This document shows positions 24,113 to 36,900 of a stretch of DNA of 64,000 nt, in pieces. The first letter of the stretch is position 1; each line of letters starts with the position of its first letter. Location: contig JAJFZO010000396.1 in NCBI GenBank assembly GCA_021397835.1, forward strand, positions 806,001-870,000, read 5' to 3'. The translations under genes and the position numbers were made by a program. This DNA comes from Moringa oleifera. Lineage: Eukaryota > Streptophyta > Magnoliopsida > Brassicales > Moringaceae. Under the pieces are notes generated by a model. That model saw only the letters and a list, made by a program, of their open reading frames with translations. It made no database searches and was not told the origin of the DNA.

Positions 24113-26400
24113 ATTTTAAGTATAATACATAATTTTATTATATTAATTTAATTATCAAAAAATTAAAAATCAAATTTACTTCTGTTGGGTTGTGATAACC
24201 GAACCTACATTCGAAGTTCAGCTCCCTCGAAAGAACTTGTAATATTATTCTATTTCTAGTTAAATTTCAAAATGAGCAAAATGATTACTTGCCAATTTTG
24301 TTTCAAAGAGTACATATTATAAAGTTTGATTTTAAATTTTGATAGGTCAAACCAACTGAATATAAACAGGAGCCGTTTTGATTTGTTTATTTAATTAAAT
24401 CAAGCTGATTCTACAAATAATCTGATTTAAAATTTAACATTTACAATTTGATCTATTATTTATATTAATAATTTAATCAAATAAAATTACAAAACATAGC
24501 TAAATAAAGTCCTAGACACTAATTAATTATCTAACTAGATATTACTCATTTTGATTTATTAATTTAATTTGATCAACCTTGACTCAAGAAACGATTTGAT
24601 TTATTAATTTCATCGATATTTTATATTAATAAATATATATAATCGTATAAAATTATGAAACAAACAAAAAATGAAAGACACTTAAGGACTAAGGAATGAA
24701 ATATGCAGCATTACAATATGTGGAGTCCATGACCCACTCAAGTTGACACAAACTGAAAAGTTAAATATATACCCACTGGCAAGCACTGTGATGGTGATAA
24801 ATGTTTTAAGCCTGCCATATTGCTGTCAAGATCACTAAGACAGACATAATTTTAGAGTGACAGGCACTAAAACAATAATTATAGGCCTTACCATTTCCTT
24901 GGTTACAGGAAAGTGGCATCCACAAACATGAAGCATTTTGCCAATCTTACTCTTCAAAATGCTTAATAATGCTCACTTTTGACCATTATAAACAAAATGG
25001 GTATGTGCCAATGATGTATCCAATTGTCTAATCAGGACTTATTTTTGGTTGAAAAGGATGCAATATCTTCAAGTGCATGTTTCTCTATGCAAATAAAGAT
25101 ATCTTATAGGGTTTTGCTGGATCATATACTCATTGCTTTAGAACATAAGGAGATGTTGGTATTATCAGTTTTATAACCGATAATAAATTTATTTTTAATC
25201 AATATTTTTTTCGTCATTTTATATTGATTACTAAACAAGGATGTTTTATTTATTACTATTATTATTAATTTAGATGATGATTTTATAATTATTATTTAAA
25301 ATTTATTTTAACTGTTATTTAATCCATGTTTTGTTGTAATGTGTGTTGACAGGTGAAATTTCTCATAGATAATTTTTTAATATTTTAATATTTTATATCT
25401 ATAAAAATATTTAAAATTATTAATGTGATTGTTTTAGTTTAAATCATCTAGATAATATCATATCATTCCTAAATAATTTAAAAATATTTTTTTTATTTTT
25501 TTATTTTTTACTCATGCATGTCAAAATTTTAAATGCAAAGCTAACAAGTAGTGATCGGATGCACTTTTTAATGTAAGGGATATATTTGAATTACATAGAG
25601 ATCCTCATGGAAGGCCTTAAAATCAATTTTGTTAAGTGAGATATGAATAGATCTCAAAGCTGATTGCAATATCGATTTTCACCAATTCAGAAGATGCTTA
25701 ATATTGTGCTTGCATTTCCAATTAGAGTTGCAGGTTTTTTTTTTTTAATAATTTCGCACATCGATTCATTTGATTGGGTTAGTTTGACAGTGAATATATA
25801 AATTCTCACATTGACATGTTGATGGTTACTCTGATAGTAGTTTTGTTGAGTCCCGCATTTGAATGGTTAGTTTGAGACTATAATTCATGATTAGCTTGAC
25901 ATGGTCAGTTAGTTTGATGTTGAACTAGAAGTGAATCATATTTTAACAAAATGGAGACTTTATTGGTCATTTATTTTCAAATTGATGTCGATCATTAGTT
26001 TGACATTAGACACATTAAATTTTAAGTTATATCATTTTTTTTGGGTTAAATAACTATAAACATACAAAAAATATATTTCACATTACATACTTCATTGTCA
26101 TATATATCCATAATCATAATGCACTATTTACTAAATTAATGCACTGTGATAGAGACACAGTAAACTATAACATTGCAATATGTCACTATAGCACTAAAGT
26201 ACACTATAACATTGCAATATGTCACATAGCACTATTAATCCATCACTATTGTATGATACAAGTCTAAGTCTAAAAAATAATGGGGCACATTATAAAACAA
26301 TTAGTCATCATTAGGCATATCATAAGTTCAAGAAAAAAAAAGAGAGGGTAACATTATAAATAATTAGTTAGCATTATACAAATGACAAGTCCAAAGCTAA
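24113..26400. other. Intergenic DNA with short tandem duplication, no gene
   Basis: The region is AT-rich with no recognisable coding sequence. A 39-bp duplication is present: ACTATAACATTGCAATATGT starts at 26164 and again at 26203. Scattered TTGATTTATTAATTT-like phrases between 24350 and 24620 suggest an old degraded repeat, but its class cannot be told. Confidence 0.5.
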
Positions 26401-28250
26401 CCTACTAGATATGTCACGTACGTTCATCTATCATTCTTGATAGGCCTTGTAATTTTGGACAGGTTTATCAATTACAAAACAATTGCAACAATGCACATGT
26501 AACCACTTCTTAAGGTCCTCTTTCATTATATATAAATGAGCAAACAGGTATAGTTTTGCCAACTCAGACATTAACTACTCAAACTCACTCTATCGGTAAG
26601 ATCTAATAGCTTTATAAAAAATTTGGACGCATCATCTCTTTTATACCTATTTTTCACATTGTCTCTTTTATAACTTTATATAAAGAAAAGTTTGGATAAT
26701 CCATCGGTAACATCAAGGAGCACCATGGATAGTGCATTGCTTATGCTAGGGTTTAGATCAGATATGAAAACCAATCCCTCGACAACACTAGTCACATTTC
26801 TCAATTGATTCAAGAACCACTCTAAGAATTAATATTCTAAATCTTCATATCTGAAAGCTAAAAGGTATATTTGCTTATCATCATCTTTATAAGTAGCAAC
26901 AAACATTATATCATTAAACCTTTTCTTTAAATAAGTACCATAAATAGCAAACATAAGCCAAACAACTATATGAAACCCTCTGATTGATTGACCAAATGTC
27001 ATATGAAAAAGCACCTAAAATGATCACTTTCATTAGTTTTGATCTCGATAATTGTATGTAAATTGTTCTTTTTCAATATGTAGCAATAAGAAGATGGCTA
27101 TTGATACCACTTGAATGGGTCCCTGAATGTCAAACTCAAAGCATGCTCTTTTGTCTTTTATATTATACTCTACAGTATTTGGATTTCATACATCTCTTAT
27201 ATGTCTAACTATGTCTTTAAGTTTACGATCATTGAAACACAACCTCTAAGTAATCACTTTCCCAATAATTGATGCACTAGCTTACCAACATCTTTTATGA
27301 ACTTTCTTTATTCTGCATGTGTGCTTCAGATAACACCTTCTTATCTACTACAACTCTTTCTCTCTTTTTAATAAGCTAACTATCTAGACTTTCCATTCAC
27401 ATGTAAATTCTCTATAGAACATTATAAAAACTAACTTGTTCGACTTCATTACCCAAAAAACTCAAAATTTTCCAGTAAGGCATACGAACCAAGTGTATGT
27501 TTCACCTTTTTTTTTTTTTTTGTTAGGGAAGAATTTATCTCTGCTTATAATGCGTGTACCATTAAGTTTTACTATTGGACACATCTTATCAATGAAACAA
27601 TTTTTTGCCTTTAAGATAGTAGTGTGTATTTGAACTTTATCTAAATCTCCTGCAACCTCGTTGTTACTAGCATTATTGTAACAATGAAGCAATGGCTTCG
27701 TATTGTCAAAATTGGATGTGGGAGAATAAGTGGGCTCGTTTTCAATTTCTATACACTAGTATTTCACAGCAATTCCTCTTCATATTGGCTAATATGAGTC
27801 GCCTTCGCCTCATCACAAACTCTTTTGAATTCTACATCATAAAACATTCATGTCATTCATATTGAATTCATACTAAAAAGGTGAGCAAGCCTTTTTTTTT
27901 TTTTTTTTCAATACAGGATATGTGTTGATCAACTATCATTAGTTCTACATCATCAATATCATCAATGAATCGATGACTTTCATATGCATCTTACTCTATG
28001 TTCTATGACAAGAATGTGCAAATGACCCTCAGAAGACTACTATCTAACAATAAGAATCTAACATCATTATTAGAAGACACATTTGTTTGTAGTTTGTTGT
28101 CATCAACTTTAAGTAAGATATGCAACTCAGTGTCATAATCTGCACTTTCATCACTTAAATTAAGTTAACATGCTCAACCAATTGATTCTATGTGCAACCC
28201 TTTTAGACCATCACTCCTATGTTTCTCATATTATTTCTGACATATCAACA
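26400..28250 (-). pseudogene. Mutator-like (MULE/MuDR) transposase relic
   Basis: Minus-strand translation gives pieces of a MURA-type transposase in N- to C-terminal order. About 27430-27170 carries a segment like FYREFTCEWKVWIV and LKHTCR (the MuDR DNA-binding region) and a stretch like LCFNDRKLKDIVRHIRDV. 26829-27014 reads FGQSIRGFHIVVWLMFAIYG, then TYLKKRFNDIMFVATYKDDD and QIYLLAF, matching the conserved ...IRGF...P.i.vDGTHLKGk..G.lf.A...D.n.qiyPlAF core. The expected catalytic Asp of the DGTHLK motif is Tyr in this copy (IYGTYLK). Stops and frameshifts abound, so it is inactive. Terminal inverted repeats and target duplication were not found; the edges given are approximate. Confidence 0.78.
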
Positions 28251-28454
28251 AGTTGATATTGGTTGTTGATTTAACACGGTTGTTGGTTTCATCTTACCTT
28301 AATACTCAATTGTAATTATTTTAAAAAATTAAATATTAATTCTTTCTCATATCACAGTAGAAAGCCAAGCATAGCAAAATCATTTTTTATTGCTTTAATC
28401 CATATCAAATGTTGTTGATTTTCATATAAAATAGATTTGAAATGATGACAGAAG

Positions 28455-28590
28455 ACATTTGGGTGCTTTGGTTACCAAGAAGAGAAAAAAAAAAAAAAGA
28501 GGTGAAAAAGAGAGAAGCATAGGTTTGGTGCTTTGGTTACCAAGAAGAGAAAACAAAAAGGTGAAAAAGAGAGAAGCTTAAGGAAGAAAA
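28455..28590. repeat. 65-bp tandem duplication, purine-rich
   Basis: GTGCTTTGGTTACCAAGAAG begins at 28463 and 28528, and both copies continue into AGGTGAAAAAGAGAGAAGC. The first copy carries a longer A run. It lies 0.8 kb upstream of the acyltransferase and has no coding content. Confidence 0.85.
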
Positions 28591-28699
28591 GAGAAAGGAG
28601 AAGGGAGAACATGATGGAGAAAAGGGGGGAACTGTCTGCAGAGTATCATGGGTATTGTGCTTCAGTGAGAGGGAGGAAAAAAATGAGGGTAAAACCCAT

Positions 28700-29294
28700 T
28701 TGGCAATCTTAAAAATTGTATTACTCTTGCAATAAAAAAAATTAAAAATATGAAAATATATAAAATAAATAATTTTAAATATATATTTTTAAAAATTTAG
28801 ATCAATTACCACAATTAACTCATTTCTGCCCATTATTTGATAAAAATGCAGGAAAATTCTTTTGGTTATTTGCCGCTGATGATGATTCAGAAGGTAATGG
28901 TGCGAATTATTTGCAGAATCTGTTGGAATAGCCTGGGTTCCACTGCCGAAAAATCATCATTTGGCTACCAGAAGTGGAACTAAGCCACTTTGTGCGGTCC
29001 ATAGAGAAACCATACTAATTGTAAGTCAATAGCTTTTAATAATGTTGTATACCTTTATATTATCATTGATAAAACGACATTTATAAAGTGCTGCTGCCAC
29101 CTTTGGTAAAGGATCTTTCATGTCACCCTCAAGCGCACAAGGTGCTGCACTAACAATACTTAGTTTAGTAAGTCTCGCTTATTTCTTTATAATCTTAGCT
29201 TATATATATATATATATATTAAGCTCTGCATTAATTAGGTGATAAAGACAAGCTAAACATAAACCCTAATTCTTCTATAAGCAGCCAGCATCCC
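28700..29294 (+). promoter_or_regulatory. Upstream region of the BAHD acyltransferase gene
   Basis: About 90 bases before the ATG is a TATATATATATATATATA run (29202-29219) that could include the TATA element, but the exact box cannot be chosen. The sequence between it and the ATG contains CATAAACCCTAATTC, similar to telo-box-like AAACCCTA motifs near 29261. No other element is claimed. Confidence 0.4.
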
Positions 29295-30644
29295 ATGGAC
29301 ACTGAGGCTCCAGCCGATAGGAAGTTGGAAGTAAACTTTCACAGGAAGAGTATAGTCAAAGCTATCAGTCCATCACCACAGGTTCATGTTCTGAGTCTCT
29401 CAAACCTTGATCTTCTCTCCGGCCGTTTTCCTGTAACATACTTCTATTTCTACCGTAAGCCAGTTCTCCAAAATTTCACTTCCATAATTGAATCTCTTAA
29501 GAGATCCCTCGCCAAAACTCTTAGTTATTACTACCCATTTGCTGGTCAAATCATTCCAAACCAGGATACGGGTGAGCCTGAAATCATATGTGACAACAAG
29601 GGTGCTCTAATTGTAGAAGCCCATGCCAATATTGCTTTGAAGGACTTTAACTTCCACGATCTGGGTGGATCTCTTCAAGGCAAGCTTGTACGTGTAAACC
29701 CAGATTTTCCTTTTCAAATCCAGGTGACAGAGTTCGCTTGCGGAGGAATTTCAATAACATTCACCTTCGACCATGCACTAGGAGATGCAAGTTCCTTCGG
29801 TAAGTTTCTCACTTCATGGTGTGAAGTGGCTCAGAAGAAACCAATATCCTGCACACCAGATCACAGGAGAAACCTTCGCCCACGTTCTTCTCTCTCCTAT
29901 CACCCTTCCTTGGACCAAGCTTACGTGAAATGCACCATCGAGGAGATAAGAACCATCCCAACAGAAACAATCTTGCTTAAGCGTCTTTACTATATTGATG
30001 CCTCAAGCATCAACAGGCTGCAAAGTCTTGCATCTGCCAGCGGAAAAAGGAGAACAAAAATCGAGGCTTTCTCAGCCTATGTATGGAAGATCATGGTTAC
30101 CACCATAGACAAAAGCCATGCAAAGTGCAAGATGGGTTGGCTGGTTGACGGACGTGGTAGACTTGGTGGAGACAAAGCTTCGATGTCAAACTACATAGGC
30201 AACGTCTTGTCTGTGGCTGTTGAAGAGGCAAGTGTTGCGGAAGTGAAGGAGGGTTCCATATCAGACATTGCCAGTCATGTTAACGAGGCCATATCCAAGG
30301 TGACTAACGAGGCTCATTTCTTGGATCTAATCGATTGGGTTGAGTGCCACAGGCCAGGGTTAATGCTATCGAAAGTCGTTCTGGGTCGAGGAGGACCAGG
30401 CCTGGTTTTGTCATCAGGAAGAAGGTTTCCTGTTGCCGAATTGGACTTGGGATTTGGGAGTCCTGTGTTGGGGACAGTGTGTTCCACTATAGAAAGGATA
30501 GGAGTGGGTTACATGAACCAAAGGGCAAGTGCTACAGGTGACGGCTCTTGGACAGTGTCGGCTGTCATTTGGCCCGAATTGGCTGCCGCCTTAGAGTTCG
30601 ACTTCGTTTTCCAACCCATGACTGCAACTCATCTTCAACTTTAG
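29295..30644 (+). CDS. BAHD-family acyl-CoA-dependent acyltransferase (intronless, 449 aa)
   Basis: A complete single-exon ORF with a length typical of BAHD enzymes (430-470 aa). These cytosolic enzymes transfer an acyl or hydroxycinnamoyl group from CoA to an alcohol or amine. The catalytic HxxxD motif is HALGD (H160-D164), preceded by ITFTFD. The structural DFGWG motif appears as DLGFG (384-388), altered at two positions. Other family landmarks: LSNLDLL (35-41), YYPFAGQI (79-86), GISITFTFDHALGDASSFGK (151-170) and KIEAFSAYVWK (255-265). In sequence feel it is nearest to the coniferyl-alcohol-acyltransferase-like and hydroxycinnamoyltransferase-like groups, but donor and acceptor cannot be assigned. 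From memory, Arabidopsis has an HXXXD acyltransferase (At1g31490) next to the orthologues of its two flanking genes here, so this is likely an ancestral neighbour. The start is the first ATG, 31 bases after a TTCTTCTATAAG stretch. Confidence 0.93.
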   Translation: MDTEAPADRKLEVNFHRKSIVKAISPSPQVHVLSLSNLDLLSGRFPVTYFYFYRKPVLQNFTSIIESLKRSLAKTLSYYYPFAGQIIPNQDTGEPEIICDNKGALIVEAHANIALKDFNFHDLGGSLQGKLVRVNPDFPFQIQVTEFACGGISITFTFDHALGDASSFGKFLTSWCEVAQKKPISCTPDHRRNLRPRSSLSYHPSLDQAYVKCTIEEIRTIPTETILLKRLYYIDASSINRLQSLASASGKRRTKIEAFSAYVWKIMVTTIDKSHAKCKMGWLVDGRGRLGGDKASMSNYIGNVLSVAVEEASVAEVKEGSISDIASHVNEAISKVTNEAHFLDLIDWVECHRPGLMLSKVVLGRGGPGLVLSSGRRFPVAELDLGFGSPVLGTVCSTIERIGVGYMNQRASATGDGSWTVSAVIWPELAAALEFDFVFQPMTATHLQL

Positions 30645-33600
30645 CCTTGGTTTGTGGGAATGCAAGTAACCTTTGTTGCTATTTTTTTAAATTTGAAATT
30701 ACATATAATATTTATGACACATAGTTTTATTAATAAATATTTAATAAATATTAAATTAAATAATATAATTTAATATATATTTTAATAATAAATTATAAAA
30801 ATACTAATAGATAAGTGATATAAATCAAGTGTGTAAAAGATCATAATTCATTTATATTATTTATAATGAGATGATAATATAATTAGACATATGAAAGAGA
30901 AGACAAGGTTATGGTCTTCAAAGAGCATCGGGAGGAAATTACATTAAGTTGCAAAAGTTATAACGAAGTTACCCATCAAGAAGAATATGGCGTTGGAAGA
31001 CCAATCAACCTCATTGATGATGGCTACCACAATGGATTTAAGGAAAGTTTTTGATTTCAAGTTGCATCCTTCATGATTTATATAATCTTATCAAGTATAT
31101 GAGCATGTTATGCTGAAATCTATTTTTGATTTTTTACGATAGAAATCTAACATGTTCATGTTAATTAGAAATCTTAAGATCTTCAACAATTGATATCAAA
31201 GCAAAGGATATATGAATCATGATGGATGCAAATTGATTATTATGTTGAGATTAAATATATGAAGTTTTTTATTCTAATTTGTAGTTTATTATATGATTTT
31301 ATGATTTTTTTTATGGATTCAGTGTGTTCTGGGTGAAAAATTATAATAGAATTAAAGGTCATTCACCCTTAAAAACAAAAAAAATTCAAATTTTGAAGTG
31401 AGATCTACCGATGCTTAGTGTTGCACATTCTCCTAAGTACGAAAGAAGTGCTATACATTTTACCTAGCTTTGATGCGGACCCACTATTGAGCAAGATGCC
31501 CAACTTTGCCGCTGCAATATGGCTAGTTGGGAGGTCGCCCCAAGTAAAAGAGTATTAAAATTTTATGTTGACTTTTTTATTTTGATGATGTAATTATTTA
31601 TATACATTGTACTAGACTGATCTAATATAATCATCAAAGTGATAATTATTAAGAAAAATTTTTAGTGCATTTTGAGTAAATAAAAGTATATATCTGTGCT
31701 AAAAATAATCGACTCAAAAGAAAATTATTTTTAAGTCAAATCTATATCATAACTTATTTACGATAATTTTATATCATGTTTATATTATGTTAGTTTAAAA
31801 AAAACATATATTATGTAACTGATTATGATAATTTCAAGCTATATTTTAGTTCAAACATTAAAAACAACGATGTATTTGATATCTTTTTATAGGCTTACAT
31901 ATGTGTATATTTACACTTATTTCAAATTATCATTACAATAAAATAAAATTTTAATAACCATCACTCTAAGGTATTTCTTTTTTTTTTTAAACTAAAGATG
32001 AGGAGAAAATGATCTCTTCTCAGCATTTGCATTTATTTTTCCTTTTTCATATTTGGATTACTTACAAAGACAAAAGAATCTCTTCCGACATTACACAATA
32101 CCTTTTATAGTAAACTGTATTTTAATGATTTTGTTTATAATTTTTGTGACAGGAGGACTTAAAATTGAAATGTGGAATTAGAAAAAAAAATATATAAAAA
32201 GAAAAATGAATAAGGCTACAGATGCAATTTTTCAAGATTTTAGAGTTAAGAAAGGCTGAATTTTGAGTTAAAATAGGTCATTTTAGATCCTGTTACCAAA
32301 CAGAACATCCAATTATGATCATTTGCAAGTGAAAGTCACTGAACATCTATAGTTTGATGCTAATAATGGCAAAATTGAGAACAGTAGATTCAAAGTGTGA
32401 GGTATTGCCATTTATGGTCATTTGATATCTAAAAAGCTTTTCTTGAAATTATATGTTAGTTTACTGAATCTCTTACCCATTTTTCAATCTTTAGGATGGG
32501 AAGATGAAAATGAGACATATTGGTCTCCTTTCTCTAGATCATTCCTCAGGAGATCTCAATCATCAGATCAGTCATCTAATGGTCATACTGTGATGAAAAT
32601 CCTTCTTAATCTTACATGATTTTTTTGTTTTCTCAAGTTTATTATTAATATCTATTTTTAGTGTTCTGTTTTGAAATAAACCTAGACTAGTATTTATCGT
32701 AATCATATTCTTCATAATATATTTCACCATATATCTCTACCTACTTTCCTTTTCTTAAAGAGCTTGAATTTGCATGTGATTGAAGTAAGGGCTACACAGT
32801 AGTGACATAGTGAAAGCCATTTTTGAAGCCATAGGAGTACATGACTTACCTTCTATACTTCATTGTATTATGACTGCATTGTCATTCCCTTTCTTTAATG
32901 TCTCTACTTTTTTCTTCTGTTAGTTAGCTATTTATAAACTTTTTAGATGTAAAAAAGTTAGCATTTAATTACTAGTACTCTTAAATGTTTGAACCTACTA
33001 TTAAAAACTGCCTTTTGCTCCTTAACTTTTTATATAAGAGGCTTACATCTCACTTCCTCCTTGGATTATCAGATTATAGTTTTTAACCTAAACCTTCCAT
33101 TTACTGAAAAAATGGAACTAGCATCCATTGGTGTTGCATTCTGGTTTGTTAAATTAGGATCCATTTGAGGATTTGATAGATATGAAGAATATTTACTTTG
33201 AATTCACCATTTATAACAAAATTTGTATGTTTAGTCTAACTTAATGATAGTAGGAAAAGATTTGATAGATATGTAGACATCATGTATTAGTAATACATAT
33301 GTGTATAAGATTCTAGAATGAGTTTTTCCCTTGCAACAAAAAAAAAAAAAAGTGTTACTATATATAGACATACCTATGGAACATTATATGACATGGTGAT
33401 ACTATTCCTTTTTACAAAATAAAAAGTTATTTAGTAACTATTTGATAGTTTAATGCATTTATCATGAAGAAAATGTTTAATTAATTTATTTCTTTTCCAT
33501 GCAGTTGATGGATAAAAATACACACGCCGAACCAAAAATAAATGAGTCGAAGAAGGATTTGTGTAATTTCACATGGGTTAGTTAAGGGATGCAATTAAAA

Positions 33601-33980
33601 GTGAATGAGTTATTTTGTGCATATATGCTTCAACTTTGTAGACTTAAAACTATGTACATACTTTACACTTTTGTAATTGCATTGAATTAGTAGAAAATAA
33701 TTATCTATGCACTTAAACTTTACTATAATTTATTAAAAAAATTTGATGAATGTTGTGAGTGTCAACATTTTGGCACAATGTCAGGACAGTATGATGTATT
33801 AGTTAGTACAATGCATTAATGTATTAGTTGCATTAAAATGTTAAGTAAGTGTATTGATGTATCGATGTTGGTTGAAGTAATGTATTGGTTGGTGTATTAA
33901 TTGGTATTGCAGATATAATTTTTAGATTAATTATAAATATGAAAAACATTATTTCAAAAAATGCATAACATTACATGATT
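30645..33980. other. Intergenic DNA 3' of the acyltransferase
   Basis: Multiple AATAAA-like words follow the stop codon (for example near 30730). Around 31190-31205 the sequence TTGATATCAAAGC resembles a decayed tRNA-Met primer-binding site, hinting at an old LTR element, but no LTR pair was found. The remainder is AT-rich with only short chance open frames. Immediately before the Copia array (33750-33910) there are imperfect repeats of GTATTAGTTG.-type phrases. Confidence 0.45.
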
Positions 33981-36900
33981 GTTCCTAAGAAAATCGTCAT
34001 GAAATGTTAAAGAAGTTAGAGATTTTTCTTAACGATTCTTTAAAAACTAGCAAGAAAGGGTACTTTTCTTGATGGTTTACCTTTCTTGATGGTTCTTGAA
34101 AATTGTCAAGAAAGGTCAATTTTGGATAATTATTTTGTTTGTCTCTAAAAGCAGGAGTTTGATACATGATTGAAAAATGATCCTTCATCTTTCATCAAGT
34201 CAAATAATGCCCTAATTTGAAAAAGTGAGTTTAAGCCATGAAGGAAGAGATAAAGTCTATGGAAGACAACAACGTATGTGACCTTATTGAATTACTTAAA
34301 AGAGAGAAACCAATTGACTGCAAATAGGTTTTCAAAATCAAATGGGATTTGAAAGGCAATGTTGAAAGATATAAAGCTCACCTTGTTGCCAAAAGATTCA
34401 TTAAAAAAGAAGGCATTGACTACAACGAGACTTGGTCGTCTGTTTCAACCAAATACTCCTTTAGGGTAATCATGGCATTTATTTAGAGCTACAACAAATG
34501 AACATAAAAACAATGTTTATAATAGAGAAATAAATGAGACAATATAGATAGTGTAATCAGAGAATTTTGAGTGTAAGGACTGAAAGCACCTCCTATACAA
34601 GTTAAAGAAGTTAATTTATGGTCTCAAGTAGGCATCTTGTAAGTGGTACCAAAAATTTGATTTGATGATTATTTCATTTAGTTTTAAGGAAAATGTCATC
34701 AATTAATTTATATATCTCAAGTTTAATGGGAAGATTTTCATCATTCTTATTCTTTATATAAATAACATATTATTGGCAAGCAATGATAAAGTTTTATTGC
34801 ATGACACTAAGAAGTTTTTATCTTGTCATTTTGAAATAAAAGATCTTGGTGATACATCTTTTGTGCTAGGTATATAGATCCATCATGATCGTTCGAGAGG
34901 TATAGTTCCTAAGAAAATCATCATGAAATGTTAAAGAAATTAGGGATTTTTCTTGATGATTCTTTAAAAACTAGCAAGAAATGGCACTTTTCTTAATGGT
35001 TTACCTTTCTTGATGGTTCTTGAAAATTGTCAAGAAAGGTCAATTTTGGATAATTATTTTGTTTGTCTCTAAAAGCAGGAGTTTGATACATGATTGAAAA
35101 ATGACCATTCATCTTTCATTAAGTCAAATAATGCCCTAATTTGAAAAAGTGAGTTCAAGCCATGAAGGAAGAGATAAAGTCTATGGAAGACAACAACGTA
35201 TGCGACCTTATTGAATTGCTTGAAAGAGAGAAACCAATTGACTGCAAATGGGTTTTCAAAATCAAATGGGATTTGAAATGCAATGTTGAAAGGTATAAAG
35301 CTCACCTTGTTGCCAAAAGATTCACTAAAAAAGAAGGCATTGACTACAACGAGACTTTGTCGCCTGTTTCAACAAAATACTCCTTTAGGGTAATCATGGC
35401 ATTTATCTAGAGCTACACCAAATGAACATAAAAACTATATTTATAATGGAGAAATAAATGAGACAATATAGATAGTGTAATCAGAGAATTTTGAGTGTAA
35501 GGACTGAAAGCACCATGTATACAAGTTAAAGAAGTTCATTCATGGTCTCAAGTAGGCATCTTGTAAGTGGTACCAAAAATTTAATTTGGTGATTATTTCA
35601 TTTAGTTTTAAGGAAAATATCATCAATTAATTTATGTATCTCAAGTTTAATGGGAAGATGTTCATCATTCTTATTCTTTATATAAATAACTTATTATTGG
35701 CAAGCAATGATAAAGTTTTATTGTATGACACTAAGAAGTTTTTATCTTGTCATTTTGAAATGAAAGATCTTGGTGATACATCTTTTTGTGCTAGATGTAT
35801 AGATCCATCATGATCGTTCAAGAGGTATAGTTCCTTTGAAAATCGTCATGAAATGTTAAAGAAATTAGGGGTTTTTTCTTAATGATTGTCTAAAAACTAG
35901 CAAGAAAGTGTACTTTTCTTAATGGTTTACCTTTCTTGATGGTTTTTGAAAATTGTCAAGAAAGGTCAATTTTGGATAATTATTTTGTTTGTCTCTAAAA
36001 GCATGAGTTTGATACATGATTGAAAAAATGATCCTTCATCTTTCATTAAGTCAAATAATGCTCTAATTTGAAAAAGTGAGTTCAAGCAATGGAGGAAGAG
36101 ATAAAATCTATGGAAGACAACAACGTATGCGACCTTATTGAATTGCTTAAAAGAGAGAAACCAATTGACTGCAAATGGGTTTTCAAGATCAAATGAGATT
36201 TGAAAGGCAATGTTGAAAGGTATAAAGCTCACCTTGTTGCCAAAAGATTCACTAAAAAAGAAGGCGTTGACTACAACGAGACTTGGTCGTCTGTTTCAAC
36301 AAAATACTCCTTTAGGGTAATCATGGCATTTATTTAGAGCTACAGCAAATGAACATAAAAACAATGTTTATAATGGAGAAATAAATGAGACAATAAAGAT
36401 AGTGTAATCAGAGAATTTTGAGTGTAAGGACTGAAAGCACCTCCTATACAAGTTAAAGAAGTTAATTTATGGTCTCAAGTAGGCATCTTGTAAGTGGTAC
36501 CAAAAATTTGATTTGATGATTATTTCATTTAGTTTTAAGGAAAATGTCATCAATTAATTTATATATCTCAAGTTTAATGGGAAGATTTTCATCATTCTTA
36601 TTCTTTATATAAATAACATATTATTGGCAAGCAATGATAAGGTTTTGTTGCATGAAACTAAGAAGTTTTTATCTTGTCATTTTGAAATGAAAGATCTTGG
36701 TGATACATCTTTTGTGCTAGGTGTATAGATCCATCATGATCGTTCAAGAGGTATAGTTTCTTTGAAAATCGTCATGAAATGTTAAAGAAATTAGGGATTT
36801 TTCTTGATGATTCTCTAAAAACTAGCAAGAAAGTGTACTTTTCTTAATGGTTTACCTTTCTTGATGGTTCTTAAAAATTGTCAAGAAAGGTCAATTTTGG

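Noticed and set aside
30344..30541. 65-aa ORF on + within the acyltransferase
   Set aside because: It is a shifted-frame shadow of the BAHD coding region.
35162..35410. 82-aa ORF (and its twin at 37013-37261) as independent small genes
   Set aside because: They are open pieces of Copia RT in tandem units; the other two units are broken by stops, and all end at the same shared stop.
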